This document shows positions 7,758-16,368 of a stretch of 64,000 nucleotides of DNA, one piece after another (positions within the stretch are counted from its first letter, which is position 1; each line of letters begins with the position of its first letter). Origin of the DNA: Rhodovulum sp. P5 (GTDB lineage: Bacteria; Pseudomonadota; Alphaproteobacteria; Rhodobacterales; Rhodobacteraceae); assembly GCF_002079305.1 (NCBI RefSeq), contig NZ_CP015039.1, positions 1,757,501 to 1,821,500 on the forward strand. Reading direction: 5' to 3'. The notes beneath the pieces are model-generated. The model saw nothing but the letters and a program-made list of their open reading frames with translations. It made no database searches and was not told the origin of the DNA. The translations under genes and the position numbers were made by a program.

Positions 7758-9632
7758 ATGCCCAAACCGACCGACAACCCCGCCGATCCGTTCAAGAAGG
7801 CCCTGGCCGAGGCCACGAAGGTGATGGCCGACGACCCCGATCTCGGCATTTCCTACTCGGTCGATCCGCCGGGCATGGCGGGGGATGCGATGCGCCTGCC
7901 GCAGATCAGCCGCCGGATGAGCCGGGACGAGGTGCTTTTGGCCCGCGGAACGGCGGACGCCTACGCCCTGCGGCACAAGTATCACGACACCGCCACCCAT
8001 GCCCGCTATCGCCCCACCGGGCAGTTGGCGAGCGATCTGTATGAGGCGATGGAAGTCGCCCGGTGCGAGGCGATGGGCGCCCGCACCATGCCGGGCACGG
8101 CCAGCAATATCGACGCCATGATCGCCGCCGAAGCGGGCAAGAAGGGATATGCCGAGGCGCGGGAGGCCAGCGAAGTGCCCCTTGCCGCCGCCGCGGGCTA
8201 TCTGGTCCGGCACCTTGCCACGGGTCGCGACCTGCCCGAGGGCGCGGATAACGTCATGCAGCTTTGGCGCGGCTTCATCGAGGAACAGGCCGGCGGCACG
8301 CTGGAGGACGTGAACGGGGTTCTGGCCGATCAGGCGGCCTTTGCCCGGATGGCGCGGCAGGTGATCAGCGATCTGGGCTATGGCGACCAGCTGGGCGACG
8401 ACCCCGACCTTGAGGACGACGAAAACGAAGAGGACAGCGCCGAAACGGACGAGGAACCGCCCGAGAACTACGGCGAGGAGGAGCAGCAGGACAGCGACGA
8501 GGCCGACGCCAGCGCCGAGCAGGAGCAGGACAGCACGCAGGACATGGCGCAGGCCCATATCAGCCCCGACGAGGCGGCGGATATGGAAATGGGCGAGGAG
8601 ACGGAACTTCCCGACGGGGAGGCCCCGCTGGAACCGCCGCCCCCGCCGCCCCATTCCGAGGCCGACCCCGACTACACCGTCTTCTCCCCCGACTATGATG
8701 AGGAGATCGTGGCGCAGGATCTGGCAGAGCCCGCCGAACTGGAACGGCTGCGCGCCTATCTGGATCAGCAACTGGACCCGTTGAAAGGCGCGGTCGGGCG
8801 GCTGGCCAACAAGTTGCAGCGCCGGCTTCAGGCGCAGCAGAACCGCAGTTGGGAATTCGACCGGGAGGAAGGGATCCTCGATGCCGGGCGGCTGGCCCGC
8901 GTGGTGGCGAATCCCACCACGCCGCTGAGTTTCAAGGTCGAGAAGGATACAGAGTTCCGCGACACGGTGGTGACGCTGCTGCTGGACAATTCCGGATCCA
9001 TGCGGGGGCGGCCGATTTCCATCGCCGCGATCTGCGCCGATGTTCTGGCCCGCACGCTGGAACGATGCGACGTGAAGGTCGAGATCCTCGGCTTTACCAC
9101 CCGCGCGTGGAAAGGCGGGCAAAGCCGCGAGAAATGGCTGGCCGAGGGGCGGCCGCAGCGCCCCGGACGCCTGAACGACCTGCGCCATATCGTGTACAAA
9201 TCGGCGGATGCGCCGTGGCGGCGGTCGCGCGAAAACCTGGGCCTGATGATGAAAGAGGGTCTTCTGAAGGAAAACATCGACGGCGAGGCGCTGGAATGGG
9301 CGCATCGGCGGATGATGGCCCGGCCCGAGGCGCGCAAGATCCTGATGGTGATTTCCGACGGCGCACCGGTGGACGATTCCACCCTGTCGGTGAACGCCGC
9401 CAACTATCTTGAAAAACACCTGCGCGACGTGATCGCGATGGTGGAACGCAAGAAGATCGTCGAACTGATCGCCATCGGCATCGGCCATGACGTGACGCGG
9501 TATTATGACCGGGCGGTCACGATCACCGATGTCGAACAGTTGGCCGGCGCGATGACCGAACAGCTTGCCAGCCTGTTCGACAAGGACCCACGCGCCCGGG
9601 CGCGCATGGTCGGGATCAAGAAGGCGGGATAG
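7758..9632 (+). CDS. cobT: Aerobic cobaltochelatase subunit CobT
   Basis: CobT is the third subunit of CobNST cobaltochelatase; with CobS it forms the AAA+ motor that drives cobalt insertion by CobN. The 624-residue protein has the standard domain order: a helical N-terminal half, a long acidic linker rich in Asp and Glu (about 216-300, including a PPPPPP run), and a C-terminal von Willebrand A domain with a metal-ion site DNSGS (about 410-414) and [12 protein letters not shown] (about 530-541). Length and layout match the family. The first ATG ([14 protein letters not shown]) is the family start, although the ribosome site is weak. It is 1.7 kb from cobS. Confidence 0.95.
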   Translation: MPKPTDNPADPFKKALAEATKVMADDPDLGISYSVDPPGMAGDAMRLPQISRRMSRDEVLLARGTADAYALRHKYHDTATHARYRPTGQLASDLYEAMEVARCEAMGARTMPGTASNIDAMIAAEAGKKGYAEAREASEVPLAAAAGYLVRHLATGRDLPEGADNVMQLWRGFIEEQAGGTLEDVNGVLADQAAFARMARQVISDLGYGDQLGDDPDLEDDENEEDSAETDEEPPENYGEEEQQDSDEADASAEQEQDSTQDMAQAHISPDEAADMEMGEETELPDGEAPLEPPPPPPHSEADPDYTVFSPDYDEEIVAQDLAEPAELERLRAYLDQQLDPLKGAVGRLANKLQRRLQAQQNRSWEFDREEGILDAGRLARVVANPTTPLSFKVEKDTEFRDTVVTLLLDNSGSMRGRPISIAAICADVLARTLERCDVKVEILGFTTRAWKGGQSREKWLAEGRPQRPGRLNDLRHIVYKSADAPWRRSRENLGLMMKEGLLKENIDGEALEWAHRRMMARPEARKILMVISDGAPVDDSTLSVNAANYLEKHLRDVIAMVERKKIVELIAIGIGHDVTRYYDRAVTITDVEQLAGAMTEQLASLFDKDPRARARMVGIKKAG

Positions 9633-9765
9633 CGTGGAGGCGGCGAAGGGCGGGTTTGCGGACGGAGCGATCGTTCGTACACTTGGCTCAAATGGCCGCT
9701 TTGGAAAAAGCTATTTCACGAACAGCGACCATATCGAAACATTGTGACGCATGCGCGCCAACAAT

Positions 9766-10248
9766 TTAGCTCCTACGCAGTATCGCCTTTACGGCTTCCC
9801 CATAATCGAAAGCAAGGCTAGACGGTGGGGACTCCGGCTCCCAGTTAACTTCACCTGTAGCCAAAAGAAGATGAGCTTTGAAAACTGCGAGTTCTGTTGA
9901 GTCTTGAGCACTAGAATCTGAGAAAATTTCCTCAATCGCTCTTCTCCGAATTTCGAAGAGTCGCGCCACTTCTTCGCATTTGAGTTCAGATTTTTGTGTT
10001 CGACCCATGTAATTAAGGGCCCAAAATAGCACCGAAAAAACGCCCAAGACCAGCGCCGAAGCAGCAAATGGAGCAGCCTTGACCAGCTCCAATAAGTCAA
10101 TCGGTTCTTGGGCGACGAGCACGAGCGCGATTATTGAGTATGCTAGAAGAAAAAGCAACATGAAGATAATTGCTGCCGGGTTTCGAAACAGACTCCCATA
10201 AATGTATAAGGCAGCTCTAAGTCCACTGCCGGTTGCGCTTCCTGTCAT
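9766..10248 (-). CDS. Two-helix membrane protein of unknown function, AT-rich island gene
   Basis: This 160-residue protein was not recognised. It has two strong membrane spans (about 24-46 and 56-80, the second starting AAPFAASALVLGVF) followed by a soluble C-terminal half with a helical EEVARLFEIRRRAIEEIF segment. Its base use is unlike its neighbours: the 60 bases from 9841 contain 25 G or C, whereas flanking genes are strongly GC-rich. That points to recent acquisition. It reads towards cobT and lies beside 23-bp tandem repeats (10319-10364), so the whole stretch 9700-10400 looks like a small insertion. A stress or phage-defence accessory role is conceivable, but nothing in the sequence shows it. 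Confidence 0.65.
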   Translation of the reverse strand: MTGSATGSGLRAALYIYGSLFRNPAAIIFMLLFLLAYSIIALVLVAQEPIDLLELVKAAPFAASALVLGVFSVLFWALNYMGRTQKSELKCEEVARLFEIRRRAIEEIFSDSSAQDSTELAVFKAHLLLATGEVNWEPESPPSSLAFDYGEAVKAILRRS

Positions 10249-10318
10249 TTCTCAACCCTGTGCTCTGAGGACATGTGGCATTATTGAAACACGAATCTGC
10301 ACCCGTTCCAAGAGCAAC

Positions 10319-10364
10319 TTTGTCCAATCATGCTATTGGGATTTGTCCAATCATGCTATTGGGA
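10319..10364. repeat. Exact 23-bp tandem repeat with internal CCAAT-N6-ATTGG palindrome
   Basis: Two identical, adjacent copies of TTTGTCCAATCATGCTATTG plus GGA occupy 10319-10341 and 10342-10364. Each contains the inverted repeat CCAAT-N6-ATTGG. A diverged third copy lies inverted at 10391-10409. They stand between divergent genes (the AT-rich membrane protein and the aminopeptidase), as operators for a dimeric regulator would. The remaining gene-free stretch 10249-10551 shows nothing else. Confidence 0.6.
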
Positions 10365-10551
10365 GGCGTGCGAACCAAGGACATTCGCTGCAATGCAGTG
10401 ATTGGGCAATTTGCGCTCCGAGCCGCCGTTCCCGACGGCTCCTGCGCTCAGCGCGCCCTGTCCCACGCGAACCGGACTTGCCGCGGGCGCGGGGGCTGAT
10501 ACGGTTGTTCGAACCGCGCCCCATGGGGCGACTTTCCGCACAAGGTCCCCG

Positions 10552-12357
10552 ATGTTCCAGAACTTCGACAGCCCCACTCAGCCACAGGACGGCCCGCCCC
10601 GGCTGGCGACCCTGCGGGAGGAGATGGCACGGCAGGGCCTGGCCGGTTTCCTCGTGCCCCGCGCCGACGCCCATCAGGGCGAATACGTCGCCCCCCATGA
10701 CGAGCGGCTGGCCTGGCTGACGGGGTTCACCGGGTCGGCGGGGTTTGCCTGCATCCTGACGGACTGCGCGGGGGTCTTCATCGACGGGCGGTATCGGGTG
10801 CAGGTGAAGGCGCAGGTCGATCCCGCGCATTTCACCCCGGTCCCCTGGCCCGAGACGAAACTGGCCGACTGGTTGAAAGAAAAGCTGCCACAGGGCGGCG
10901 CGGTCGGGATCGACCCGATGCTGCACACGCCGGAACAGGTGGAAACATTGCGCACCGCGCTTCAGGGCAGCCAGATATCGTTGCGAGAGGTCGACAACCC
11001 GGTCGATCGTATCTGGCCGGACCAGCCCGCCCCGCCCACCGCCGCGATCACGCCCTACCCCGAGGCGCTGGCCGGCGTGCCCCATGCGGAAAAACGGGCG
11101 CGACTGGCCGCAGACCTGCGCAAGGCGGGGCAACGGGCGGCGGTGCTGACCCTGCCCGATTCCATCGCGTGGCTTCTGAACATCCGGGGCAGCGATATCG
11201 CGCGCAACCCGGTGCCCCATGCCTTTGCGGTGCTGCATGACGACGGGCATGTGACGCTTTTCACCGATCCGGCCAAGGTCTCGGACGCGCTGCGCAGCCA
11301 TCTGGGGCCAGAGGTGACGTTGCGCCCCGACAGTGCCCTGGCCGCGGGGCTGCGCAGCCTTCTGGGCCCGGTGCGCCTTGACCCGGCCAGTGCGCCCCTG
11401 TGGGTGTTGCGGCAGTTGGAAGAGGCCGGGATCGCTGTCGCGCGGGCAGAAGACCCATGCATCCTGCCCAAGGCGCGGAAAACCGACGCCGAACTGGAGG
11501 GCGCGCGGGCCGCGCATCATCGCGACGCCGTGGCGATGGTCGAGTTTCTGGCATGGCTCGATGCCGAGGCGCCCAAGGGCGGCCTGACGGAAATCGACGT
11601 GGTCAAGCAATTGGAAGGCTTCCGCCGCGCCACCGGGCAGTTGCGCGACATCAGTTTCGACACCATCGCCGGGGCCGGCCCCCACGGGGCCATCGTGCAT
11701 TACCGGGTGACCGAGGACACCAACCGCCCGGTGCAGCCGGGGCAGTTGCTGCTGATCGATTCCGGCGGGCAGTATCTGGATGGCACCACCGACATCACCC
11801 GCACCGTCGCCATCGGCGATGCGCCAGAGGACGCCCGCGCCCCCTTTACCCGCGTGTTGCAGGGCATGATCGCGATCTCGCGCGCGCGGTTCCCCAAGGG
11901 GCTGGCGGGGCGCGATCTGGATGCGCTGGCGCGCTATCCGCTTTGGCTGGCCGGGCAGGACTATGACCACGGCACCGGTCACGGGGTCGGCGCCTATCTG
12001 TCGGTGCATGAGGGGCCGCAGCGCCTGTCGCGCCTGTCCACCGTACCGCTGGAACCCGGCATGATACTGTCGAATGAGCCGGGCTATTACCGGGAGGGCG
12101 CCTTTGGCATCCGCACGGAAAACCTGATCGCGGTCACGGCGGCCCCGCCGCTCGACGGCGCCGACGCGCGCGAGATGCTGGCCTTCGAAACGCTGACATG
12201 GGTGCCCATCGACCGCCGGTTGATCGACACCGCGCTGTTGAGCGCAGGGGAGCGGGACTGGCTGAACACCTATCACGCCCGCGTTGCCGAGAAGGTGGGG
12301 CCAGAGGTTTCGCCCACGGCACAGGCGTGGCTGGCCGGGGCGACCGCCCCGATCTGA
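10552..12357 (+). CDS. pepP: Xaa-Pro aminopeptidase, M24B family
   Basis: Aminopeptidase P removes an N-terminal residue that precedes proline. The 601-residue protein has the long three-domain form of the family: two creatinase-like N-terminal domains and a C-terminal pita-bread metallopeptidase. The dinuclear metal ligands are visible: two aspartates in DSGGQYLDGTTD (about 402-413), histidine in TGHGVGAYLSVHEGP (about 472-486), glutamate in NEPGYY (about 508) and glutamate in RTENLIAV (about 522). ATG 10552 (MFQNFDSP) is chosen because the family begins about here; upstream in-frame sequence is low in complexity. No signal peptide is seen, so it acts in the cytoplasm. Confidence 0.9.
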   Translation: MFQNFDSPTQPQDGPPRLATLREEMARQGLAGFLVPRADAHQGEYVAPHDERLAWLTGFTGSAGFACILTDCAGVFIDGRYRVQVKAQVDPAHFTPVPWPETKLADWLKEKLPQGGAVGIDPMLHTPEQVETLRTALQGSQISLREVDNPVDRIWPDQPAPPTAAITPYPEALAGVPHAEKRARLAADLRKAGQRAAVLTLPDSIAWLLNIRGSDIARNPVPHAFAVLHDDGHVTLFTDPAKVSDALRSHLGPEVTLRPDSALAAGLRSLLGPVRLDPASAPLWVLRQLEEAGIAVARAEDPCILPKARKTDAELEGARAAHHRDAVAMVEFLAWLDAEAPKGGLTEIDVVKQLEGFRRATGQLRDISFDTIAGAGPHGAIVHYRVTEDTNRPVQPGQLLLIDSGGQYLDGTTDITRTVAIGDAPEDARAPFTRVLQGMIAISRARFPKGLAGRDLDALARYPLWLAGQDYDHGTGHGVGAYLSVHEGPQRLSRLSTVPLEPGMILSNEPGYYREGAFGIRTENLIAVTAAPPLDGADAREMLAFETLTWVPIDRRLIDTALLSAGERDWLNTYHARVAEKVGPEVSPTAQAWLAGATAPI

Positions 12358-12447
12358 CCTGACACATAACTGGACAAGACGGGCGCCTTGCTGTCTACAG
12401 GGCCACGAAATTTTCTGTCGCTTCAAGCATCCCGGGGGAGGCACGAC

Positions 12448-12789
12448 ATGACCGACGGTATCAAGATTCACAAGGCGGACGGCGCATGGGTTGTCCGGGC
12501 CGGCGGCGCTGTCATCGCCGAAAGCCGCGAGGCGCTTGAACTGCATGAGGGCGAGCGGGAACCGGTGATCTATTTCCCGCGCGAAGACGTCGCCATGGCC
12601 TTTCTCGAACAGACCGACAGCCGGACGAGCTGCCCCCACAAGGGCGAGGCCAGCTATTTCACGATCCATGCAAAAAGCTATGAGATCCCCGATGCCGCGT
12701 GGTCTTATGAAAACCCGACCGAGCCAGCGGCGCGGATCGCGGGCCATCTGGCCTTTTACACCGACAAGGTGACGGTCGAGCAACTGTAA
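12448..12789 (+). CDS. DUF427 domain protein
   Basis: This 113-residue protein is a single DUF427 domain, a small beta-rich fold of unknown function common in alphaproteobacteria and actinobacteria. It shows the family features VRAGGAVIAESREALELHEG (in part, about 14-30), VIYFPREDV, the cysteine-histidine pair in TSCPHKGEASYF (about 64-75), and the terminal AFYTDKVTVE. The ATG at 12448 has GGGAGG at a good distance, which decides the start over an in-frame start at 12388. It follows pepP by 90 bases on the same strand and runs towards the ClC gene. Confidence 0.85.
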   Translation: MTDGIKIHKADGAWVVRAGGAVIAESREALELHEGEREPVIYFPREDVAMAFLEQTDSRTSCPHKGEASYFTIHAKSYEIPDAAWSYENPTEPAARIAGHLAFYTDKVTVEQL

Positions 12790-12805
12790 CCCGGCGAACG
12801 GATCA

Positions 12806-14494
12806 TCAGGAGTGTTCCTCTTGCGCCGTGGTGGCAAGGGCACGGGTATAGGCGCGCAGCGCATCGACGTGGAAAAGCGCGCCCAGAAGCTCCGGCTCGC
12901 GCCCCTCGGCGGCGGGCTTGACCACCGGAATGAAGGAATGGCCCCATTTCTCGAACACCGGCAGCGCCTCGGCCAGCGTGGCCTCGGGCGAGAGCATGAT
13001 CCCCGCCGAGATGAGTTCGCGACAGGCCCCTTCTGACGCGCCGGCCGGGCTGTCCATCCCCCGCATCAGGATCGCCGCGGAATAGACCGACAGCAGATAG
13101 GCCTGCGGCCCCGCCGCGATCCGCCGCCCCCGCCGTTCCAGTTGCGTCAGGAAGAACGACCGGTCCACCAGCCGGCTGGCCAGCGCGGTGGACATCGACA
13201 CCGCCACCATCACGCCCAGCGCCGTCTGCCAGTCGCCGGTCAGTTCGAACACGATCAGCGTGGTGGAGATCGGCGCCCCCAGAACCGCCGCGGTCACCGC
13301 CCCCATCCCCGCAAGGGCATAAAGCGTCTCGGCGCCAGAGACCGCGGGAAAGGTCGAGGTCGCGACGATCCCGTAGGCCAGACCGGTCAGCGCCCCCACC
13401 ATGAGAGAGGGAGAGAACATCCCGCCACCCATCCGCCCCGCCATGGTCAGCGCGACCGCCATGCATTTGACGATGGCAAACAGCATCGCCTCGTGAAACA
13501 GAAGCGACCCGGTCAGCGCGGCCGACGTCGTTTCGTACCCCACACCGATGATATGGGGAAAGAAGATCGCCATCACGCCCAGCCCGAAGCCCGCCACGCC
13601 CGGCCGCATCCATCGCGGCATGCGGGTGCTGCGCTGCACCTCGGTCGCGATGTCGTCGGCCCAGAAGATGCCGCGCATCAGAAGCACCGCGACGAGCCCG
13701 CAGACCAGCCCCAGCAGAAGAAAGGCCGGCAACTCGATATAGAAATCGAAGCGCCCGTCTTGCGGCAGGCTGAACTCTGTCACGCCGCCGAATTCCATCC
13801 GGTTGATCACCGTGCCCGCCACCGCGGCGATGGTGATGGGGGCGAAGGCGTGCACCGCAAAATGGCGCAACACGACCTCCAGCGCGAAAAGCGCCCCGGC
13901 AATCGGCGCGTTGAACGAGGCCGAGACAGCCCCGGCCACCGCGCATCCCAGAAGGTCGCGCCCGGTGATCCCGTCGGCCTTGATGCGGTTGGATACCCAG
14001 GTCGCGATCACCCCGGCCATGTGGACGACGGGCCCTTCCCGCCCGCTGGACCCGCCCGAGGACAGGGTGATGAGCGACGCCAGAGCAGAGGCGAGCCCCG
14101 CCTTCTGTTCCACCCGCCCCTCGTTCAGCGCCGCGCCCTCGATCACCTCGGCCACGGAGCGGACGCGCCCGTCAGGAGTGAACCGGTGCAGGATCACGCC
14201 CACGGTCAGCCCGCCCGCCACCGGGATCAGCAATATCCAGTACCAGGCGAGCGTTTCGGCGAAGGAATGCAACAGATGCGGGTCATCGACCCCGTAAAGC
14301 ACCCGCTGAAGCGTATCGATGGCCAGACGAAAGCACAGTGCCGCGAATCCGGCCGCGGTTCCGATGAACAGCGCGAGGAACCAGAACTGGATCTGCGACG
14401 GACCGCGCAGCCGCAAGATACCCCAAGCGTTGCGCAGCGTTACATAGATACGATCAATAGTTGCGATGGTGCCTCTATTCGACCAGACTGGCAC
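12806..14494 (-). CDS. ClC-family chloride channel/antiporter with C-terminal CBS segment
   Basis: ClC proteins move chloride, often in exchange for protons. The 562-residue protein has about ten to twelve hydrophobic segments, the second selectivity motif with the gating glutamate (GREGP, 151-155, Glu153) and the third motif GGMFSP. The first motif, GSGIP in most members, is replaced by GRVRSVAEV (109-117), as in a divergent bacterial branch. The C-terminal 75 residues resemble a CBS regulatory domain (AGIMLSPEATLAEALPVFEK). The GTG at 14494 is the assumed start; the frame stays open upstream into the divergent dehydrogenase gene, so the true start is uncertain. Whether it is a channel or exchanger cannot be told. 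Confidence 0.85.
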   Translation of the reverse strand: MPVWSNRGTIATIDRIYVTLRNAWGILRLRGPSQIQFWFLALFIGTAAGFAALCFRLAIDTLQRVLYGVDDPHLLHSFAETLAWYWILLIPVAGGLTVGVILHRFTPDGRVRSVAEVIEGAALNEGRVEQKAGLASALASLITLSSGGSSGREGPVVHMAGVIATWVSNRIKADGITGRDLLGCAVAGAVSASFNAPIAGALFALEVVLRHFAVHAFAPITIAAVAGTVINRMEFGGVTEFSLPQDGRFDFYIELPAFLLLGLVCGLVAVLLMRGIFWADDIATEVQRSTRMPRWMRPGVAGFGLGVMAIFFPHIIGVGYETTSAALTGSLLFHEAMLFAIVKCMAVALTMAGRMGGGMFSPSLMVGALTGLAYGIVATSTFPAVSGAETLYALAGMGAVTAAVLGAPISTTLIVFELTGDWQTALGVMVAVSMSTALASRLVDRSFFLTQLERRGRRIAAGPQAYLLSVYSAAILMRGMDSPAGASEGACRELISAGIMLSPEATLAEALPVFEKWGHSFIPVVKPAAEGREPELLGALFHVDALRAYTRALATTAQEEHS

Positions 14495-14597
14495 GCCAAA
14501 TTCGCCTCTTTTTCCGCCTGTCGACGCGGCGGGCTTCCCCCCGACCGCGGTCTCGCCTAGGTTTCCCGCCGGTGCATTCGCTGCAAGGAGGACTTCG

Positions 14598-15971
14598 ATG
14601 CCCATCCCCGAAGCCCTGACCGCGCTTGAGAAAATCCTAGGGGATCGGCTGAGCCGGTCCAAGTCCGATCTCGACTTGCACGGGCGCAACGAAACCTATT
14701 TCCCGGTGATGCCGCCCGATGCGGTCGCGTACCCCGAAAACACCGGCGAAGTGGCCGAACTGGTACGGATCTGCGCGGCAGAGGGCTGCCCGGTGACGGG
14801 ATGGGGGGCGGGGACCTCTCTGGAAGGGCATGCGCTGGCGGTTCGGGGCGGGATCAGCGTCGATTTTCGCCTGATGAACAAGGTTCTGGCGATCCACCCC
14901 GAGGATATGGACGTGATCGTGCAACCGGGCCTGACGCGCGAGGCGCTGAACCGGGAACTTCGGGCAACGGGCCTGTTCTTCCCCGTCGATCCCGGCGCCA
15001 ATGCCACGCTGGGGGGGATGGCGGCCACGCGCGCCTCGGGCACGACGGCGGTGCGCTATGGCACGATGCGCGACAATGTATTGGGGATGGAGGTCGTGCT
15101 GGCCGATGGCCGCGTGATCCGTACCGGCACCCGCGCGCGCAAATCGGCCGCAGGCTATGACCTGACGGGTCTGTTCGTGGGGGCCGAGGGCACGCTTGGG
15201 CTGACCACGGAACTGACGCTGAAACTGCATGGTCAGCCAGAGGCGATCTCCTCTGCGGTCTGTGCCTTCGATGAGATCGGTCCCGCGGTGGATACGGTGA
15301 TCGAGACGATCCAGATGGGCATCCCGATGGCGCGGATCGAATTCGTCGATGCCGCGACCGCCGCCGCCTTCAACGCCTATGCGGGTGCGGATATGCCGGA
15401 AAAGCCGCATCTGCTGGTGGAGTTCCACGGCTCCCGCCGCGGCGTGGCCGAACAGGCGCAAAGTTTCGGCGAGATCGTGAACGACAACGAAGGCGTCGGG
15501 TTCGAATGGTCGTCCCGCCCCGAGGAACGCACCGCGCTCTGGACGATGCGGCACAACGCCTATTACGCCTGTCTGGGCCTGCGCCCCGGCGCAACGGCCC
15601 TTGTGACCGACATGTGCGTCCCGATCTCGCGACTGGCCGAGGCGGTGGAGGCGACGCGCGCCGATATCGAGGCCGCCTCGATCCCCGGGCCGATCCTTGG
15701 GCATGTGGGCGACGGCAATTTCCACGCGATCCTTCTGGTCGAACCGGGCAACCATGCGGAGCTGGAAGAGGCCAAGTGGCTGTCCCACCGGATGGTGGAA
15801 CGCGCGCTGCGCCTGGGCGGGACGGTGACGGGCGAACACGGCATCGGCATGGGCAAGCTGGACTACATGGCGGCCGAACACGGGCCCGCCTGGGACGTGA
15901 TGGGACAGATCAAGCATGCGCTTGATCCGCAGGGGATCATGAACCCCGGCAAGATGGTGCGCGGCAACTGA
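14598..15971 (+). CDS. FAD-linked D-lactate dehydrogenase / glycolate oxidase-type enzyme
   Basis: This 457-residue flavoprotein oxidises a 2-hydroxy acid, most likely D-lactate, and passes electrons to the respiratory chain. The N-terminal half is an FAD-binding PCMH domain (YPENTGEVAELVRIC, then VTGWGAGTSLEGHA, about 61-70 in the flavin loop, and ATRASGTTAVRYGTM). The C-terminal half is an FAD-oxidase domain with GHVGDGNFHAI (about 372-382) and TGEHGIGMGK (about 412-421), which hold the substrate-binding histidines. Length and motifs match the cytochrome-type D-lactate dehydrogenases; GlcD is the main alternative. ATG 14598 follows AAGGAGGA. It diverges from the ClC gene. Confidence 0.88.
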   Translation: MPIPEALTALEKILGDRLSRSKSDLDLHGRNETYFPVMPPDAVAYPENTGEVAELVRICAAEGCPVTGWGAGTSLEGHALAVRGGISVDFRLMNKVLAIHPEDMDVIVQPGLTREALNRELRATGLFFPVDPGANATLGGMAATRASGTTAVRYGTMRDNVLGMEVVLADGRVIRTGTRARKSAAGYDLTGLFVGAEGTLGLTTELTLKLHGQPEAISSAVCAFDEIGPAVDTVIETIQMGIPMARIEFVDAATAAAFNAYAGADMPEKPHLLVEFHGSRRGVAEQAQSFGEIVNDNEGVGFEWSSRPEERTALWTMRHNAYYACLGLRPGATALVTDMCVPISRLAEAVEATRADIEAASIPGPILGHVGDGNFHAILLVEPGNHAELEEAKWLSHRMVERALRLGGTVTGEHGIGMGKLDYMAAEHGPAWDVMGQIKHALDPQGIMNPGKMVRGN

Positions 15972-15977
15972 GGGCGG

Positions 15978-16364
15978 CTATCGGCGCAGGGCCGGAAAGG
16001 CCGCAAATGCAAGCTGACCGGCGAACCCAAGCGCCCCCGACAAGGTCGCAAGATGCGCCAGATGTGCGTACAGGCTGCGCCCCATCAGATCGAGAGCGAC
16101 CCAGAGATCGGCCACCATCAATAGCCCAAAGGCCACAGCCCCCATCACAAGACGCGGCCACAAGCCGGGCACCAGCGGGATGCGCCGCAGGATCAGACCC
16201 GCCGAGACCCAGCAGATGACCAGCATCAACGGCAGTTCCAGCACGACCGCGCGCCCTTCGCCGATCGCGGGGGCGACCGCAAGCGTTCGGAGCGTGCCGA
16301 GGATAAACCCCGCCAGAAAGACCAGGGCGAAATAGGCCACACCGGCACGCACGGCGCGGACCAC
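15978..16364 (-). CDS. Four-helix integral membrane protein of unknown function
   Basis: This 128-residue protein consists almost wholly of four hydrophobic helices (AYFALVFLAGFILGTL, VLELPLMLVICWVSAGLIL, MGAVAFGLLMVADLWVAL, and a final ATLSGALGFAGQLAFAAF). No family was recognised. The GTG at 16364 lies five bases after the recN stop, and GGCGGA at the end of recN can serve as ribosome site, so it is the third gene of bamD-recN-this gene. Starting further upstream would place its leader inside recN. A role with recN or BamD is not supported beyond co-location. Confidence 0.65.
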   Translation of the reverse strand: MVRAVRAGVAYFALVFLAGFILGTLRTLAVAPAIGEGRAVVLELPLMLVICWVSAGLILRRIPLVPGLWPRLVMGAVAFGLLMVADLWVALDLMGRSLYAHLAHLATLSGALGFAGQLAFAAFPALRR

Positions 16365-16368
16365 GATG

